From positions 23,031-87,030 of the forward strand of contig JAABRL010000010.1 of assembly GCA_011390935.1 (NCBI GenBank): a DNA stretch of 64,000 nt, given 5' to 3'. The position numbers and the translations under genes were made by a program. Shown in pieces: positions 9,024-16,609 of this stretch (positions are counted from its first letter, which is position 1; each line of letters opens with the position of its first letter). This DNA is from Gemmatimonas sp. GTDB lineage: Bacteria; Gemmatimonadota; Gemmatimonadetes; Gemmatimonadales; Gemmatimonadaceae. The notes below the pieces were generated by a model. That model searched no databases and was not told the DNA's origin. It saw only the letters and a program-made list of their open reading frames with translations.

Positions 9024-9812
9024 TTATCGGGCGATGTTGTTGGCGATCTGACCCATCTCGTCGGACGTCTTGATGGCCTTCGAGTTGATCTCGTACGCGC
9101 GCATGGCGGTGATCATCTCCACCATTTCCTGCACGATTTCCACGTTCGACGCTTCGAGGCTGCCCTGCTGCAGGCGTCCCATGCCTTCTTCCGAGGGGAA
9201 GCCGATGCCGGGGATGCCGCTGGCCGCGGTGGGGGCGTAGAGATTCTGGCCGAGCGACATGAGACCGCTCGGATTCACGAAGCGCGCGAGTTCGATGCGT
9301 CCCGCTTCCATGGGCTCGATGTCGTTGGCGCGGCGTACGCTCACGATGCCGGTGGCCGAGACGGTGATTTCGCTGACGTCGTTGGGGATGTTGATGGGCG
9401 GCACGAGGCCATGACCGTTGCTCGTGGTGAGCATGCCCTGGTCGGAGATGCCGAAGCTGCCATCGCGTGTGTAGGCGATGTCGCCGTTGTTGAGCTGCAC
9501 CTGGAAGAAGCCTTCGCCCTCGATCGCGATATCGAGATCGCGTCCGGTCTGGTCGATGGCGCCCTGCGTGTGCATGCGCTGCACGGCGGCGAGGCGTGTA
9601 CCACGGCCCACCTGCACGGCCGGCGCCGTATTGGCATCGGCGGTGCCGAGCACCTGCGTGCCCTGCACGGTCTGATAGAGCAGGTCTTCGAACTGGGCTC
9701 GGCTGCGCTTGAAGCCGGGCGTGTTGACGTTGGCCAGGTTGTTGGCGATGACCTGCGTGCGGGTCTGCTGGGCCATCATGCCGGTGGCGGCGGCGCGGAG
9801 TGCGGGATCCAT
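9024..9812 (-). CDS. flgG: Distal rod protein FlgG
   Basis: LRAAATGMMAQQTRTQVIANNLANVNTPGFKRSRAQFEDLLYQ. Confidence 0.95.
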   Translation of the reverse strand: MDPALRAAATGMMAQQTRTQVIANNLANVNTPGFKRSRAQFEDLLYQTVQGTQVLGTADANTAPAVQVGRGTRLAAVQRMHTQGAIDQTGRDLDIAIEGEGFFQVQLNNGDIAYTRDGSFGISDQGMLTTSNGHGLVPPINIPNDVSEITVSATGIVSVRRANDIEPMEAGRIELARFVNPSGLMSLGQNLYAPTAASGIPGIGFPSEEGMGRLQQGSLEASNVEIVQEMVEMITAMRAYEINSKAIKTSDEMGQIANNIAR

Positions 9813-9835
9813 GGGTCAGGTGTCGTGTGAGAGAC

Positions 9836-10555
9836 TCAGACAGGCTTGCCGAGATCGTTGACGGCGATGCCGCGCACCGAATCGAGGGCGGTGATGGTTT
9901 TCTGGGCTGCGCCGAAGCGGTGCAGGACCTGCAGCATGGAGGTCATGGCATCCATGGGGTTCACATTGCTTTCTTCGACCACGCCCTGTTTCACGCGACG
10001 GGCGGCCACGTCGAGCGGCTGGCGCGAGGCGTCGGGCACGAAGCGCACGCCGCCTTCGTGGACCGGGTTCACCCCGGCGGCGATGGCTTCGATGCGCAAG
10101 CGGCTGAAGGGACGGCCGTTGAGCTGCACCTGTCCGCCGGCATCGATGGTGAGCTGGCTGGCGGCCACGCCGTTGGGGAGCGTGAGCGTGCCGGTTTCCG
10201 CGAGCAGCGGATTGCCCGCCGAGTCCACCACGCGCCGTTCGGCGTCGAGGCGGAAGTTGCCGCCGCGCACATGCCGTTCACCGGCGGGGGTGTCGATGAC
10301 GAAGAAGCCATCGCCTTCGATGGCGAGATCGAGCGGATTGCCAGTGGGTGACATGGTGCCAGGGCTGAGATCCACGCGGGTCTCGGTGGCCGCGACGGCG
10401 TCGTCGATCAGCCGGGCGAAGACCTGCTCGCGCTTGAAGCCGGAGGTGCTGACGTTGGCGAGGTTGTTGGCCAGCACCTGCTGCCGTCGCTCGAGCATGG
10501 CGAGCGAGGCGGCCGCACTGGTCATTCCATTGAGTCGGACGGGTCCTGGGGGCAT
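9836..10555 (-). CDS. flgF: Proximal rod protein FlgF
   Basis: MLERRQQVLANNLANVSTSGFKREQVFARL; rod/hook family, upstream of flgG. Confidence 0.9.
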   Translation of the reverse strand: MPPGPVRLNGMTSAAASLAMLERRQQVLANNLANVSTSGFKREQVFARLIDDAVAATETRVDLSPGTMSPTGNPLDLAIEGDGFFVIDTPAGERHVRGGNFRLDAERRVVDSAGNPLLAETGTLTLPNGVAASQLTIDAGGQVQLNGRPFSRLRIEAIAAGVNPVHEGGVRFVPDASRQPLDVAARRVKQGVVEESNVNPMDAMTSMLQVLHRFGAAQKTITALDSVRGIAVNDLGKPV

Positions 10556-10630
10556 GGCAGCGGTGCGTTAGGCCGGGGTGGGTGTGTCGACTGCTCGATC
10601 ACACCTCCGGCGTCTGCGCCCATATAAAGC

Positions 10631-10659
10631 AACGGTCGGGCCACGTTGGCCCGACCGTT
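10631..10659 (-). other. Perfect 13-bp stem, 3-nt loop hairpin in the flgF leader
   Basis: AACGGTCGGGCCA-CGT-TGGCCCGACCGTT. Confidence 0.75.
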
Positions 10660-10670
10660 TGGGTGTTTCG

Positions 10671-10688
10671 TAAGTTGTTGATTTGTAT
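10671..10688 (-). promoter_or_regulatory. Shared flagellar upstream box ATACAAATCAACAACTTA (minus strand)
   Basis: 16/18 identical to the box at 37041-37058 upstream of flgB. Confidence 0.5.
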
Positions 10689-10704
10689 TAACTTGGATAT
10701 ATGC

Positions 10705-10719
10705 AGGCAAATAGTGCCG
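10705..10719. promoter_or_regulatory. Inverted repeat AGGCA-N5-TGCCG upstream of flgF
   Basis: aggcaaatagtgccg. Confidence 0.5.
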
Positions 10720-10742
10720 AGTGTGTGTTGAGGCGCTTGGCC

Positions 10743-10757
10743 CGGCAAATCATGCCG
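10743..10757. promoter_or_regulatory. Inverted repeat CGGCA-N5-TGCCG upstream of flgF
   Basis: cggcaaatcatgccg; reverse complement shares 14 nt with 21031-21044. Confidence 0.55.
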
Positions 10758-10844
10758 TTCTGGGCGGGAGTTGCCGTCGGTTTTCGGGAATAGGGTCGGG
10801 GCGAGGTCTGATCTGGAAACTGCAACCGAGTTGGGAAAGAAGGG

Positions 10845-10910
10845 AAGAATGGATCAAGGAGGAACAAGGCATCGCGGCTCGCGGGCCTTGTTCCTCCTTG
10901 ATCCATTCTT
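10845..10910. repeat. 26-bp perfect inverted repeat with 14-nt spacer; imperfect pairing continues outward
   Basis: aagaatggatcaaggaggaacaaggc (10845-10870) / gccttgttcctccttgatccattctt (10885-10910). Confidence 0.9.
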
Positions 10911-11003
10911 TTCTTCGTCTTGAGCTCAGCTGTAGTTTCGACCGGCCGCGACGTCTACGAGAACGCCGCGCGAGACCGTACACGGCGCCGGGAAACGCCG
11001 GCG

Positions 11004-11372
11004 CTATCGAAGCAGGTGCGTGGCGTAGTACGTAGGCGCACCAGTTCGGACCTCCCCGACGGCCCGGAACCTCACTCTCGCACCTGGAGCGATCGTTCCA
11101 TCGGCCACACTGGCGAGAACCTGAAGCAGCAACTGGTCTCGACCTCCAAGCTCTCGACCGACGACGTGAACGTCCGCCCCGGTACGAAACGATTCGTTCG
11201 GATGCAACAGCACTTGGACGCGGTGCGGCGCAGCCTTCACGATCACCGTATCGACGGTGCCTTCAACGACAAAGGGGGGTTCGACCGCGAAGCCCGAGTC
11301 GGCCGCGCAGGAAACCGACGACACCAACAGCGCCGCCGCTGCGAGCACACCTCTCCATGTTGACCTCAGCAC
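11004..11372 (-). CDS. Small lipoprotein, paralog B of a tandem pair
   Basis: VLRSTWRGVLAAAALLVSSVSCAADSG...GEVRTGAPTYYATHLLR; lipobox; similar to 11653-12027. Confidence 0.65.
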   Translation of the reverse strand: MLRSTWRGVLAAAALLVSSVSCAADSGFAVEPPFVVEGTVDTVIVKAAPHRVQVLLHPNESFRTGADVHVVGRELGGRDQLLLQVLASVADGTIAPGARVRFRAVGEVRTGAPTYYATHLLR

Positions 11373-11590
11373 GCGAACCCCGGTGCACAAACATTGGTGA
11401 GCACTCCAAGATCCTGCGCGATGTTGGTGAGCCGATTCGAGTAGGTGACTGTTGGGTCTGGCATGTGCGGTCCTCACCAAAGCACGCCGTACCAAGCGTG
11501 ACTCTCTCTCTTCTGAGCCAACGAAACATCGGAGACCCGCTGTCTCCCCTTTGAGACCACACGTTGGTGACGTCCGAGCAGCGCTGCTCA
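11372..11590 (-). pseudogene. 3' remnant of an S1-type protease gene (duplicate of the end of 12021-13400)
   Basis: CSDVTNVWSQRGDSGSPMFRWL...(frame disruption)...LTNVCAPGFAC*; strong nucleotide match to 12021-12240. Confidence 0.8.
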
Positions 11591-11652
11591 TGCGTCATTT
11601 CGACTTCTCGCCTACCCAACTCAGAAGCGGTCGATGGTACAGACTCGCGCGC

Positions 11653-12027
11653 CTACCGCCGCCGCCATTTCGTCGCGAGGTACATGGGAATACCCGTTCG
11701 CACCTCTCCATCCGCGACGAAGAATGTCACCTTCCGACCGTTCGAGATCGACCCATCGAGCGTGCCGGCGAGTACGCTCCGAAAGAGTGCGTTGCTTCCA
11801 CCTTCACGGGAGCCGTACACATTCACCTGAGCCTGACCGCCGCGAGCGTCGTCGCGGTCGATCTGGACGCGAATGCGGGTCAGCTGCGGATACACCTGTA
11901 CGTCGATCACGGTACCCGAAACGGTACCGCGATCCTCTATGACCTGCAGGGACGAGGAGTCGCATCCAAGCAGCACAAACGATAGTGCGGCCAACGCGAT
12001 GGCGCGCTTGAGTTGGGACACTAGCAT
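11653..12027 (-). CDS. Small lipoprotein, paralog A of the tandem pair
   Basis: MLVSQLKRAIALAALSFVLLGCDSSS...GEVRTGIPMYLATKWRRR; start overlaps protease stop. Confidence 0.7.
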   Translation of the reverse strand: MLVSQLKRAIALAALSFVLLGCDSSSLQVIEDRGTVSGTVIDVQVYPQLTRIRVQIDRDDARGGQAQVNVYGSREGGSNALFRSVLAGTLDGSISNGRKVTFFVADGEVRTGIPMYLATKWRRR

Positions 12028-13400
12028 GCGAACCCCGGCGCACAAACATTCGTGAGCGCGCCAAGATCCTGCTCGATGTTGCTGAGCCGATTCGAATAGG
12101 TGACCGTCGGATCTCCGCTTTGCGGTCCTCCCCACAAAATGCCGTACAAGGCGACGTTGTCACCCCCAAGCCAATGAAACATCGGAGACCCGCTGTCTCC
12201 TCCGTCGGACCACACGTTCGACACGTCCGAGCAGAACTGCTGCCTGAAAGACAACCAGACACACGTCTGGGTGATCTGTCCGGTTGTTCCCCCACTCGTG
12301 CGTCCCGTCTTGTCCAGCCAGGTGCCGACCAGTATGGTGCTGAGGCGCTGCGTGATCGTGCGGTAGCCAGCAACCACGAGCCCGCCAGGTCCGAGGTACC
12401 CGTTATAATCAGTCTTGGCGATGAACCCGTAGGGCGCGCCGCTCAACCGCATCGTGTTGCGCGTGAAATACGAGGCATCGCTCCATCGGCACGTCGGCCA
12501 CAGCGACGATAGACACCGGTAGTTCGGCCTATCGTGTGATTCGGAACCGACTTCGTTGGTGGGCAGTAGCCACGTTGGCTGTGTCAGCGGGTTCCAATCC
12601 AGCTCTCGGTCCAAGGCGGAGCAGTGCGAATTGGTGACCATGACCGGCACCCCTAGGCGGAGCGCCCGAAAGCCCATGGTGCAGTAGTCGAGAGCACCCG
12701 GACCGTAGCGGACTTCTATCCCGCCAACCAGCCACTGATGGAAATCCTGAACCGTGATGCGTGGTGCCGATCGCTGCACGCGCGTGATCGCGTACGCCGA
12801 CTCCGGAAGGCCCATCGCGTGTGCATGGGCCTTCACCGCCTCGTCTCCAGTAGCCGAGAGCGTACCGACGAGCAGTCGGTTTCGCGTCTCGTCGATGTCC
12901 AGCATTTCGATGTCGTCCCGCTCCATCAAGGCGCCGAACGCATCGAACCACTCACGCAGCTGGTAGAAATCGTGTTCGACTCGTTGAATCGTGATGCCGG
13001 CATACGCACTCAGGAGCGGGATACGTGTCGCCAAACGCATACTGGCCACGTAGCGACGGACCGCTGACTCATCGCCCCGCTCGGTCAGGAGGACGGCGAG
13101 GGTGCTGTCCGCACGCACGTACACTCCGGCGAAGCCCGGCGCCTCGGCGCGCGAGGCGCGCGCCCATTCATCGTCAGACGAGATCGGCGATCGGAACCAG
13201 TAGGGCTCCGTCGCACTCTCTACACGGCGCGACGCAGGCACGTCCGGTTCAACGACCGTCAATGAATCGCCGCTTTGGCCGCACGCGGAGAGCAGCGCTC
13301 CGGCGAGTATCCGTGCAGCAATCGCGCGGTGTGTACCGGTACCGCGGGGGGGGGGAGAAACTGCAATGTCGCCTCCGGGTAGCTTGTAGTTGTGATCCAA
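12021..13400 (-). CDS. Trypsin-like (S1) serine protease, predicted lipoprotein; start uncertain because of the C10 tract
   Basis: VMVTNSHCSALD (His box) and GDSGSPMFHW (Ser box); lipobox LLSAC; TTG start at 13400 in the current frame. Confidence 0.75.
   Translation of the reverse strand: MDHNYKLPGGDIAVSPPPRGTGTHRAIAARILAGALLSACGQSGDSLTVVEPDVPASRRVESATEPYWFRSPISSDDEWARASRAEAPGFAGVYVRADSTLAVLLTERGDESAVRRYVASMRLATRIPLLSAYAGITIQRVEHDFYQLREWFDAFGALMERDDIEMLDIDETRNRLLVGTLSATGDEAVKAHAHAMGLPESAYAITRVQRSAPRITVQDFHQWLVGGIEVRYGPGALDYCTMGFRALRLGVPVMVTNSHCSALDRELDWNPLTQPTWLLPTNEVGSESHDRPNYRCLSSLWPTCRWSDASYFTRNTMRLSGAPYGFIAKTDYNGYLGPGGLVVAGYRTITQRLSTILVGTWLDKTGRTSGGTTGQITQTCVWLSFRQQFCSDVSNVWSDGGDSGSPMFHWLGGDNVALYGILWGGPQSGDPTVTYSNRLSNIEQDLGALTNVCAPGFAC
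13346..13355. repeat. Homopolymer G10 (C10 on the coding strand) in the protease signal-peptide region
   Basis: accgcGGGGGGGGGGagaaa. Confidence 0.95.
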
Positions 13401-13498
13401 CTACACACAAAACAGGCTGAACACCCACTGCAGGTTTGTCAAGACACAGCGTCGCGTCGCACTGTCGGTCTTGATCTCTTCTTCCTCCCTTCCCCCAT

Positions 13499-14086
13499 TC
13501 AGTTGCGACTGCGGTTCCCGTTCGATGGAAGCGGCGTTCCCGTCTGCGTCACCGCCAGCAGCAGCGCGATCGCATCCATGGGCAGGCCGGTGTGTCGAGA
13601 AATCTCGAGCGGGCTCGACCCCTGCGCGGCGAGTGCGCGCACGCGCTGCGGCACGCCAGACGGCGAGCCGCGGCGACGCGACGGGACCGTGGGAATCGGG
13701 CTGGCCGCCGAGCGCGGCAGGCGTACCGGTGTGGCGGCGCGGCGCCGAGCCAGATGCCAACTGCGCAGCGCGGCCGCGCCGAACGCCGCGCCGGCGAGCG
13801 CGGCGATCAGCATGCCGAGCCGACGCGGGGAACGATCACCGAGCACGAGATCGAGCATGCCCTGCGCACCGCCGAACGACGTGATCCACTGCCCCGCGTC
13901 TGCGGTGAGCATGGTGGAGCGCGTCGCAATGCTGGCACCGGCGAGCTTGGCGACCGGGAGCAGCTGATCGGGCGCGGCCCAGGCCGCACCACCCACCACG
14001 CCCACCGCCGAGACGGCAAGCGTGATGCCGAGCAGACGCCACGGGCGCATATCGTTGGACGCCTTGCGTGCGAGACGCGTGGTCAT
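13499..14086 (-). CDS. Membrane protein coupled to fliA, SwrB/YlxL (DUF6115)-like candidate
   Basis: Hydrophobic N-terminal segments; C-terminal VRALAAQGSSPLEISRHTGLPMDAIALLLAV; overlaps fliA stop. Confidence 0.5.
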   Translation of the reverse strand: MTTRLARKASNDMRPWRLLGITLAVSAVGVVGGAAWAAPDQLLPVAKLAGASIATRSTMLTADAGQWITSFGGAQGMLDLVLGDRSPRRLGMLIAALAGAAFGAAALRSWHLARRRAATPVRLPRSAASPIPTVPSRRRGSPSGVPQRVRALAAQGSSPLEISRHTGLPMDAIALLLAVTQTGTPLPSNGNRSRN

Positions 14087-14838
14087 GCGATGCGCTCCCG
14101 CATGGGCTGCAGGTCGGTGCGCAGCTTGCCGAGTGCCTTGGAGCGAATCTGCGAGACGCGCGATTCCGTGAGCTCGAGCACCTTGGCGATTTCGTGCAGC
14201 TTGAGCTCTTCGAAGTAGTAGAGCGACAGCACGATGCGCTCCTGCTCCTTGAGACGCAGGATCGCGTCCTTGAGGAAGTGCACCTCCTGCTCGTGGTTGA
14301 TCGCGTCTTCGACTTCGCTGTCTTCGTTCGTGGTGAGCACTTCGATCGGCGCGGGGGCGTGGCTCTCGCGCTCGCCCGGTGCCCGATCAAGCGGAATGTG
14401 ATGCGCGCCTTCCACGTCGGCCTGCCAACGCCACAGCGTCGCACGGTCCACCCCGAGGTGCTCGCACAGTTCGTCGTCATCGGGCAGGCGACCGAGCACG
14501 CGCATGAGCGTTTCACGCGCCGCGGAAATTTCGCGCGTCTTGCGACGGATCGAACGCGGGACGTGATCCTGCTTGCGCAGTTCGTCGAGAATCGCGCCAC
14601 GAATGCGCGGCGCCGCAAAGGTGCTGAACGCGAGGCCGCGTGACGGATCGAAGCCTTCGAGGGCGGTCATGAGCCCGATCGTGCCGGCACTCACGAGTTC
14701 ATCGAAGTCGGCACGAACGGCCAACGTGCGCGACATCTGCCGAGCGACGTGATGCACAAGGCCGAGATGCTCCTGGAGCAGGTTCGTGCGGGCAGATTCG
14801 CTCCCCTGCTTGAAGGAGTCCCAGAGCGTGTGGTTCAT
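14083..14838 (-). CDS. fliA: Flagellar sigma factor FliA (sigma-28)
   Basis: LVHHVARQMS...FDELVSAGTIGLMTALEGFDPSRGLAFSTFAAPRIRGAILDELRKQD...SLYYFEELKLHEIAKVLELTESRVSQIRSKAL. Confidence 0.95.
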   Translation of the reverse strand: MNHTLWDSFKQGSESARTNLLQEHLGLVHHVARQMSRTLAVRADFDELVSAGTIGLMTALEGFDPSRGLAFSTFAAPRIRGAILDELRKQDHVPRSIRRKTREISAARETLMRVLGRLPDDDELCEHLGVDRATLWRWQADVEGAHHIPLDRAPGERESHAPAPIEVLTTNEDSEVEDAINHEQEVHFLKDAILRLKEQERIVLSLYYFEELKLHEIAKVLELTESRVSQIRSKALGKLRTDLQPMRERIA

Positions 14839-14873
14839 GACGGCAGATCCTCGGGGGGTAGTAACGGGCACGG

Positions 14874-15767
14874 TCAGGCACCAAGGCGAGAGGTGGAGGC
14901 CGCGGGCACCATGCGAAGCACGGTGTCGTGGGCGGCGACGGCGACCGGAGAGCCGGTCACGGCGTCGAGAAACGGCATGCCGGCGCGCAGCGCGGCATCG
15001 AGTGCGGAGTCATTCGGCAGCGCGCCAGCGAAGGCGATCGCGCGTCCGAGAAACTGCTCGGCGCCGTGCGCGATGGTGTCGGCCACGCGCGAGGCGGTGG
15101 CATCGTCGAGACGGTTGGCGAGCAGGTCGATCGCCAGCAGCGGATGACGCACATGCACCGCCTTGAGCAGTGCATACGAGGACGCGAGGGCGACCGGGTC
15201 CTGACCACCGGTCACCACCACGAGACGTACCGAACTGCGCGCGCCATCGAGCGCCGCCAGCACGGTGTCGAGCCGGGCACCCGCATCGATGACCACGAGC
15301 GCGAATGACGCGGCGAGCGTGTGCAACCGAGCAAAGCAGGCGCGACGCTCGGCGGTGGAGAGCAGCGGATCGGGCGCACCGGCGTCGGTGCGTCCTCCCG
15401 CCACAAGGGAAAGCGTGGGAGCGATGGTGATCGCGAGATGATCGGCGGTCGCGGCTGCACCGCGCAGCATCGGCCAGCGCATCAGCGGCGTGACGCCGAG
15501 CAGCAGCGCCTGCGGTCCCACCAGTTCGTCACCATCGATGAGCAGCGTGCGATGTCCGTCACCGGCCGCGGCGAGGGCGAGCAGCGCGGCGGCGAGCGAC
15601 GTGCCGCTGCCACCACGTCCACTCGCGCACACCAGCACGACGGGCCCGTTCGCGTCGGTCGTCCGCGCGCGCGTGCGTGCGCCCACCACATCGCGCATCG
15701 CATCGAGCTGCGATGTGGCAATGGTTGGACGCGAATCGCGCGCCGCATAGGTGAGCATGGCCGACAT
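14874..15767 (-). CDS. flhG: FlhG/MinD-like ATPase with degenerate deviant Walker A
   Basis: VVLVCASGRGGSGTSLAAALLALA...RTLLIDGDELVGPQALLLG; adjacent to flhF. Confidence 0.75.
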   Translation of the reverse strand: MSAMLTYAARDSRPTIATSQLDAMRDVVGARTRARTTDANGPVVLVCASGRGGSGTSLAAALLALAAAGDGHRTLLIDGDELVGPQALLLGVTPLMRWPMLRGAAATADHLAITIAPTLSLVAGGRTDAGAPDPLLSTAERRACFARLHTLAASFALVVIDAGARLDTVLAALDGARSSVRLVVVTGGQDPVALASSYALLKAVHVRHPLLAIDLLANRLDDATASRVADTIAHGAEQFLGRAIAFAGALPNDSALDAALRAGMPFLDAVTGSPVAVAAHDTVLRMVPAASTSRLGA

Positions 15768-16609
15768 CAGGCGGCGACCCAGCTGTCGTCGGCGTCAATG
15801 CCGAGTCCGAGTGCACGCAGCAGCCGCGGCACCGATGGTGCGAGGTGCGCGGGCACGTCCTGGCCGTCAGTGATCCAGCGCGTGGGCAACGCCATGGACA
15901 ACGCGAGGTCGCTCACGCCACGTTCGGCGGGGACTTCGTCGAGCTTGGTGAGCACGAGATGCGTCGCGCCGCGATGCGTCGGCGACGTGCGATACGCACG
16001 CTCGGCGGCGAGCGCAATGTCGGCGCGGATCGTGGCGGGCAGCACGAGATGCACTTCGTCGGGCGCGATCGCGTCGAGCAGTGAACGCCACCGATCGGAC
16101 ACGTCGGCGGCCGCGGGTGAACGGCCCGGCGTGTCGATGATCACCACATCGCAGTCGCGCAGGCGCGTGAGTGCTTCGGGGATTTCGCGCGCGTCGTACA
16201 GCACCTCGAAGGGCACGTCGGCGAGCTCGGCGTACGTGGCGAGCTGTTCCATTCCACCGACGCGATACGTATCGATGGTGAGCAGGCCGGTGCGTCCGAT
16301 GCCGAAGGTGCCGGGGCGCACCGCAAGCTTCGCCGCGGTGGTTGTCTTGCCGGCGCCGGTGGGGCCAACGAGTGCGATGAGGTACGGGCGTCCGTTGTCG
16401 CGGCGCAGCGGCGTAGGCAGCGCATCGGCCGTGAGTCGAGCGCGTGCGTGCTCGAGCGTGGCCGCGGGTGCGGCGAGCACTTCGACAATCGGTACACCGT
16501 CGTCGCGCAGGGCCCGCGTGTGCAGGATCATGACGTCGTCGCCCAGCGCGCGGCGCGCACGCTGCGACACCTGGCTGAAGTCGGCGCCGCGGAAGCACTC
16601 AAGCTGCAT
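15767..16609 (-). CDS. flhF: Flagellar SRP-like GTPase FlhF
   Basis: LIALVGPTGAGKTTTAAKLA...LLTIDTYRVGGMEQLATYAE...VVIIDTPGRS; ATG at 16609. Confidence 0.95.
   Translation of the reverse strand: MQLECFRGADFSQVSQRARRALGDDVMILHTRALRDDGVPIVEVLAAPAATLEHARARLTADALPTPLRRDNGRPYLIALVGPTGAGKTTTAAKLAVRPGTFGIGRTGLLTIDTYRVGGMEQLATYAELADVPFEVLYDAREIPEALTRLRDCDVVIIDTPGRSPAAADVSDRWRSLLDAIAPDEVHLVLPATIRADIALAAERAYRTSPTHRGATHLVLTKLDEVPAERGVSDLALSMALPTRWITDGQDVPAHLAPSVPRLLRALGLGIDADDSWVAA

Noticed and set aside
10705-10757. CGGCA-N5-TGCCG sites read as sigma-54 promoters
   Set aside because: GG to GC spacing is 8 nt rather than 10, and the sites are symmetric dyads; better interpreted as operator-like repeats.
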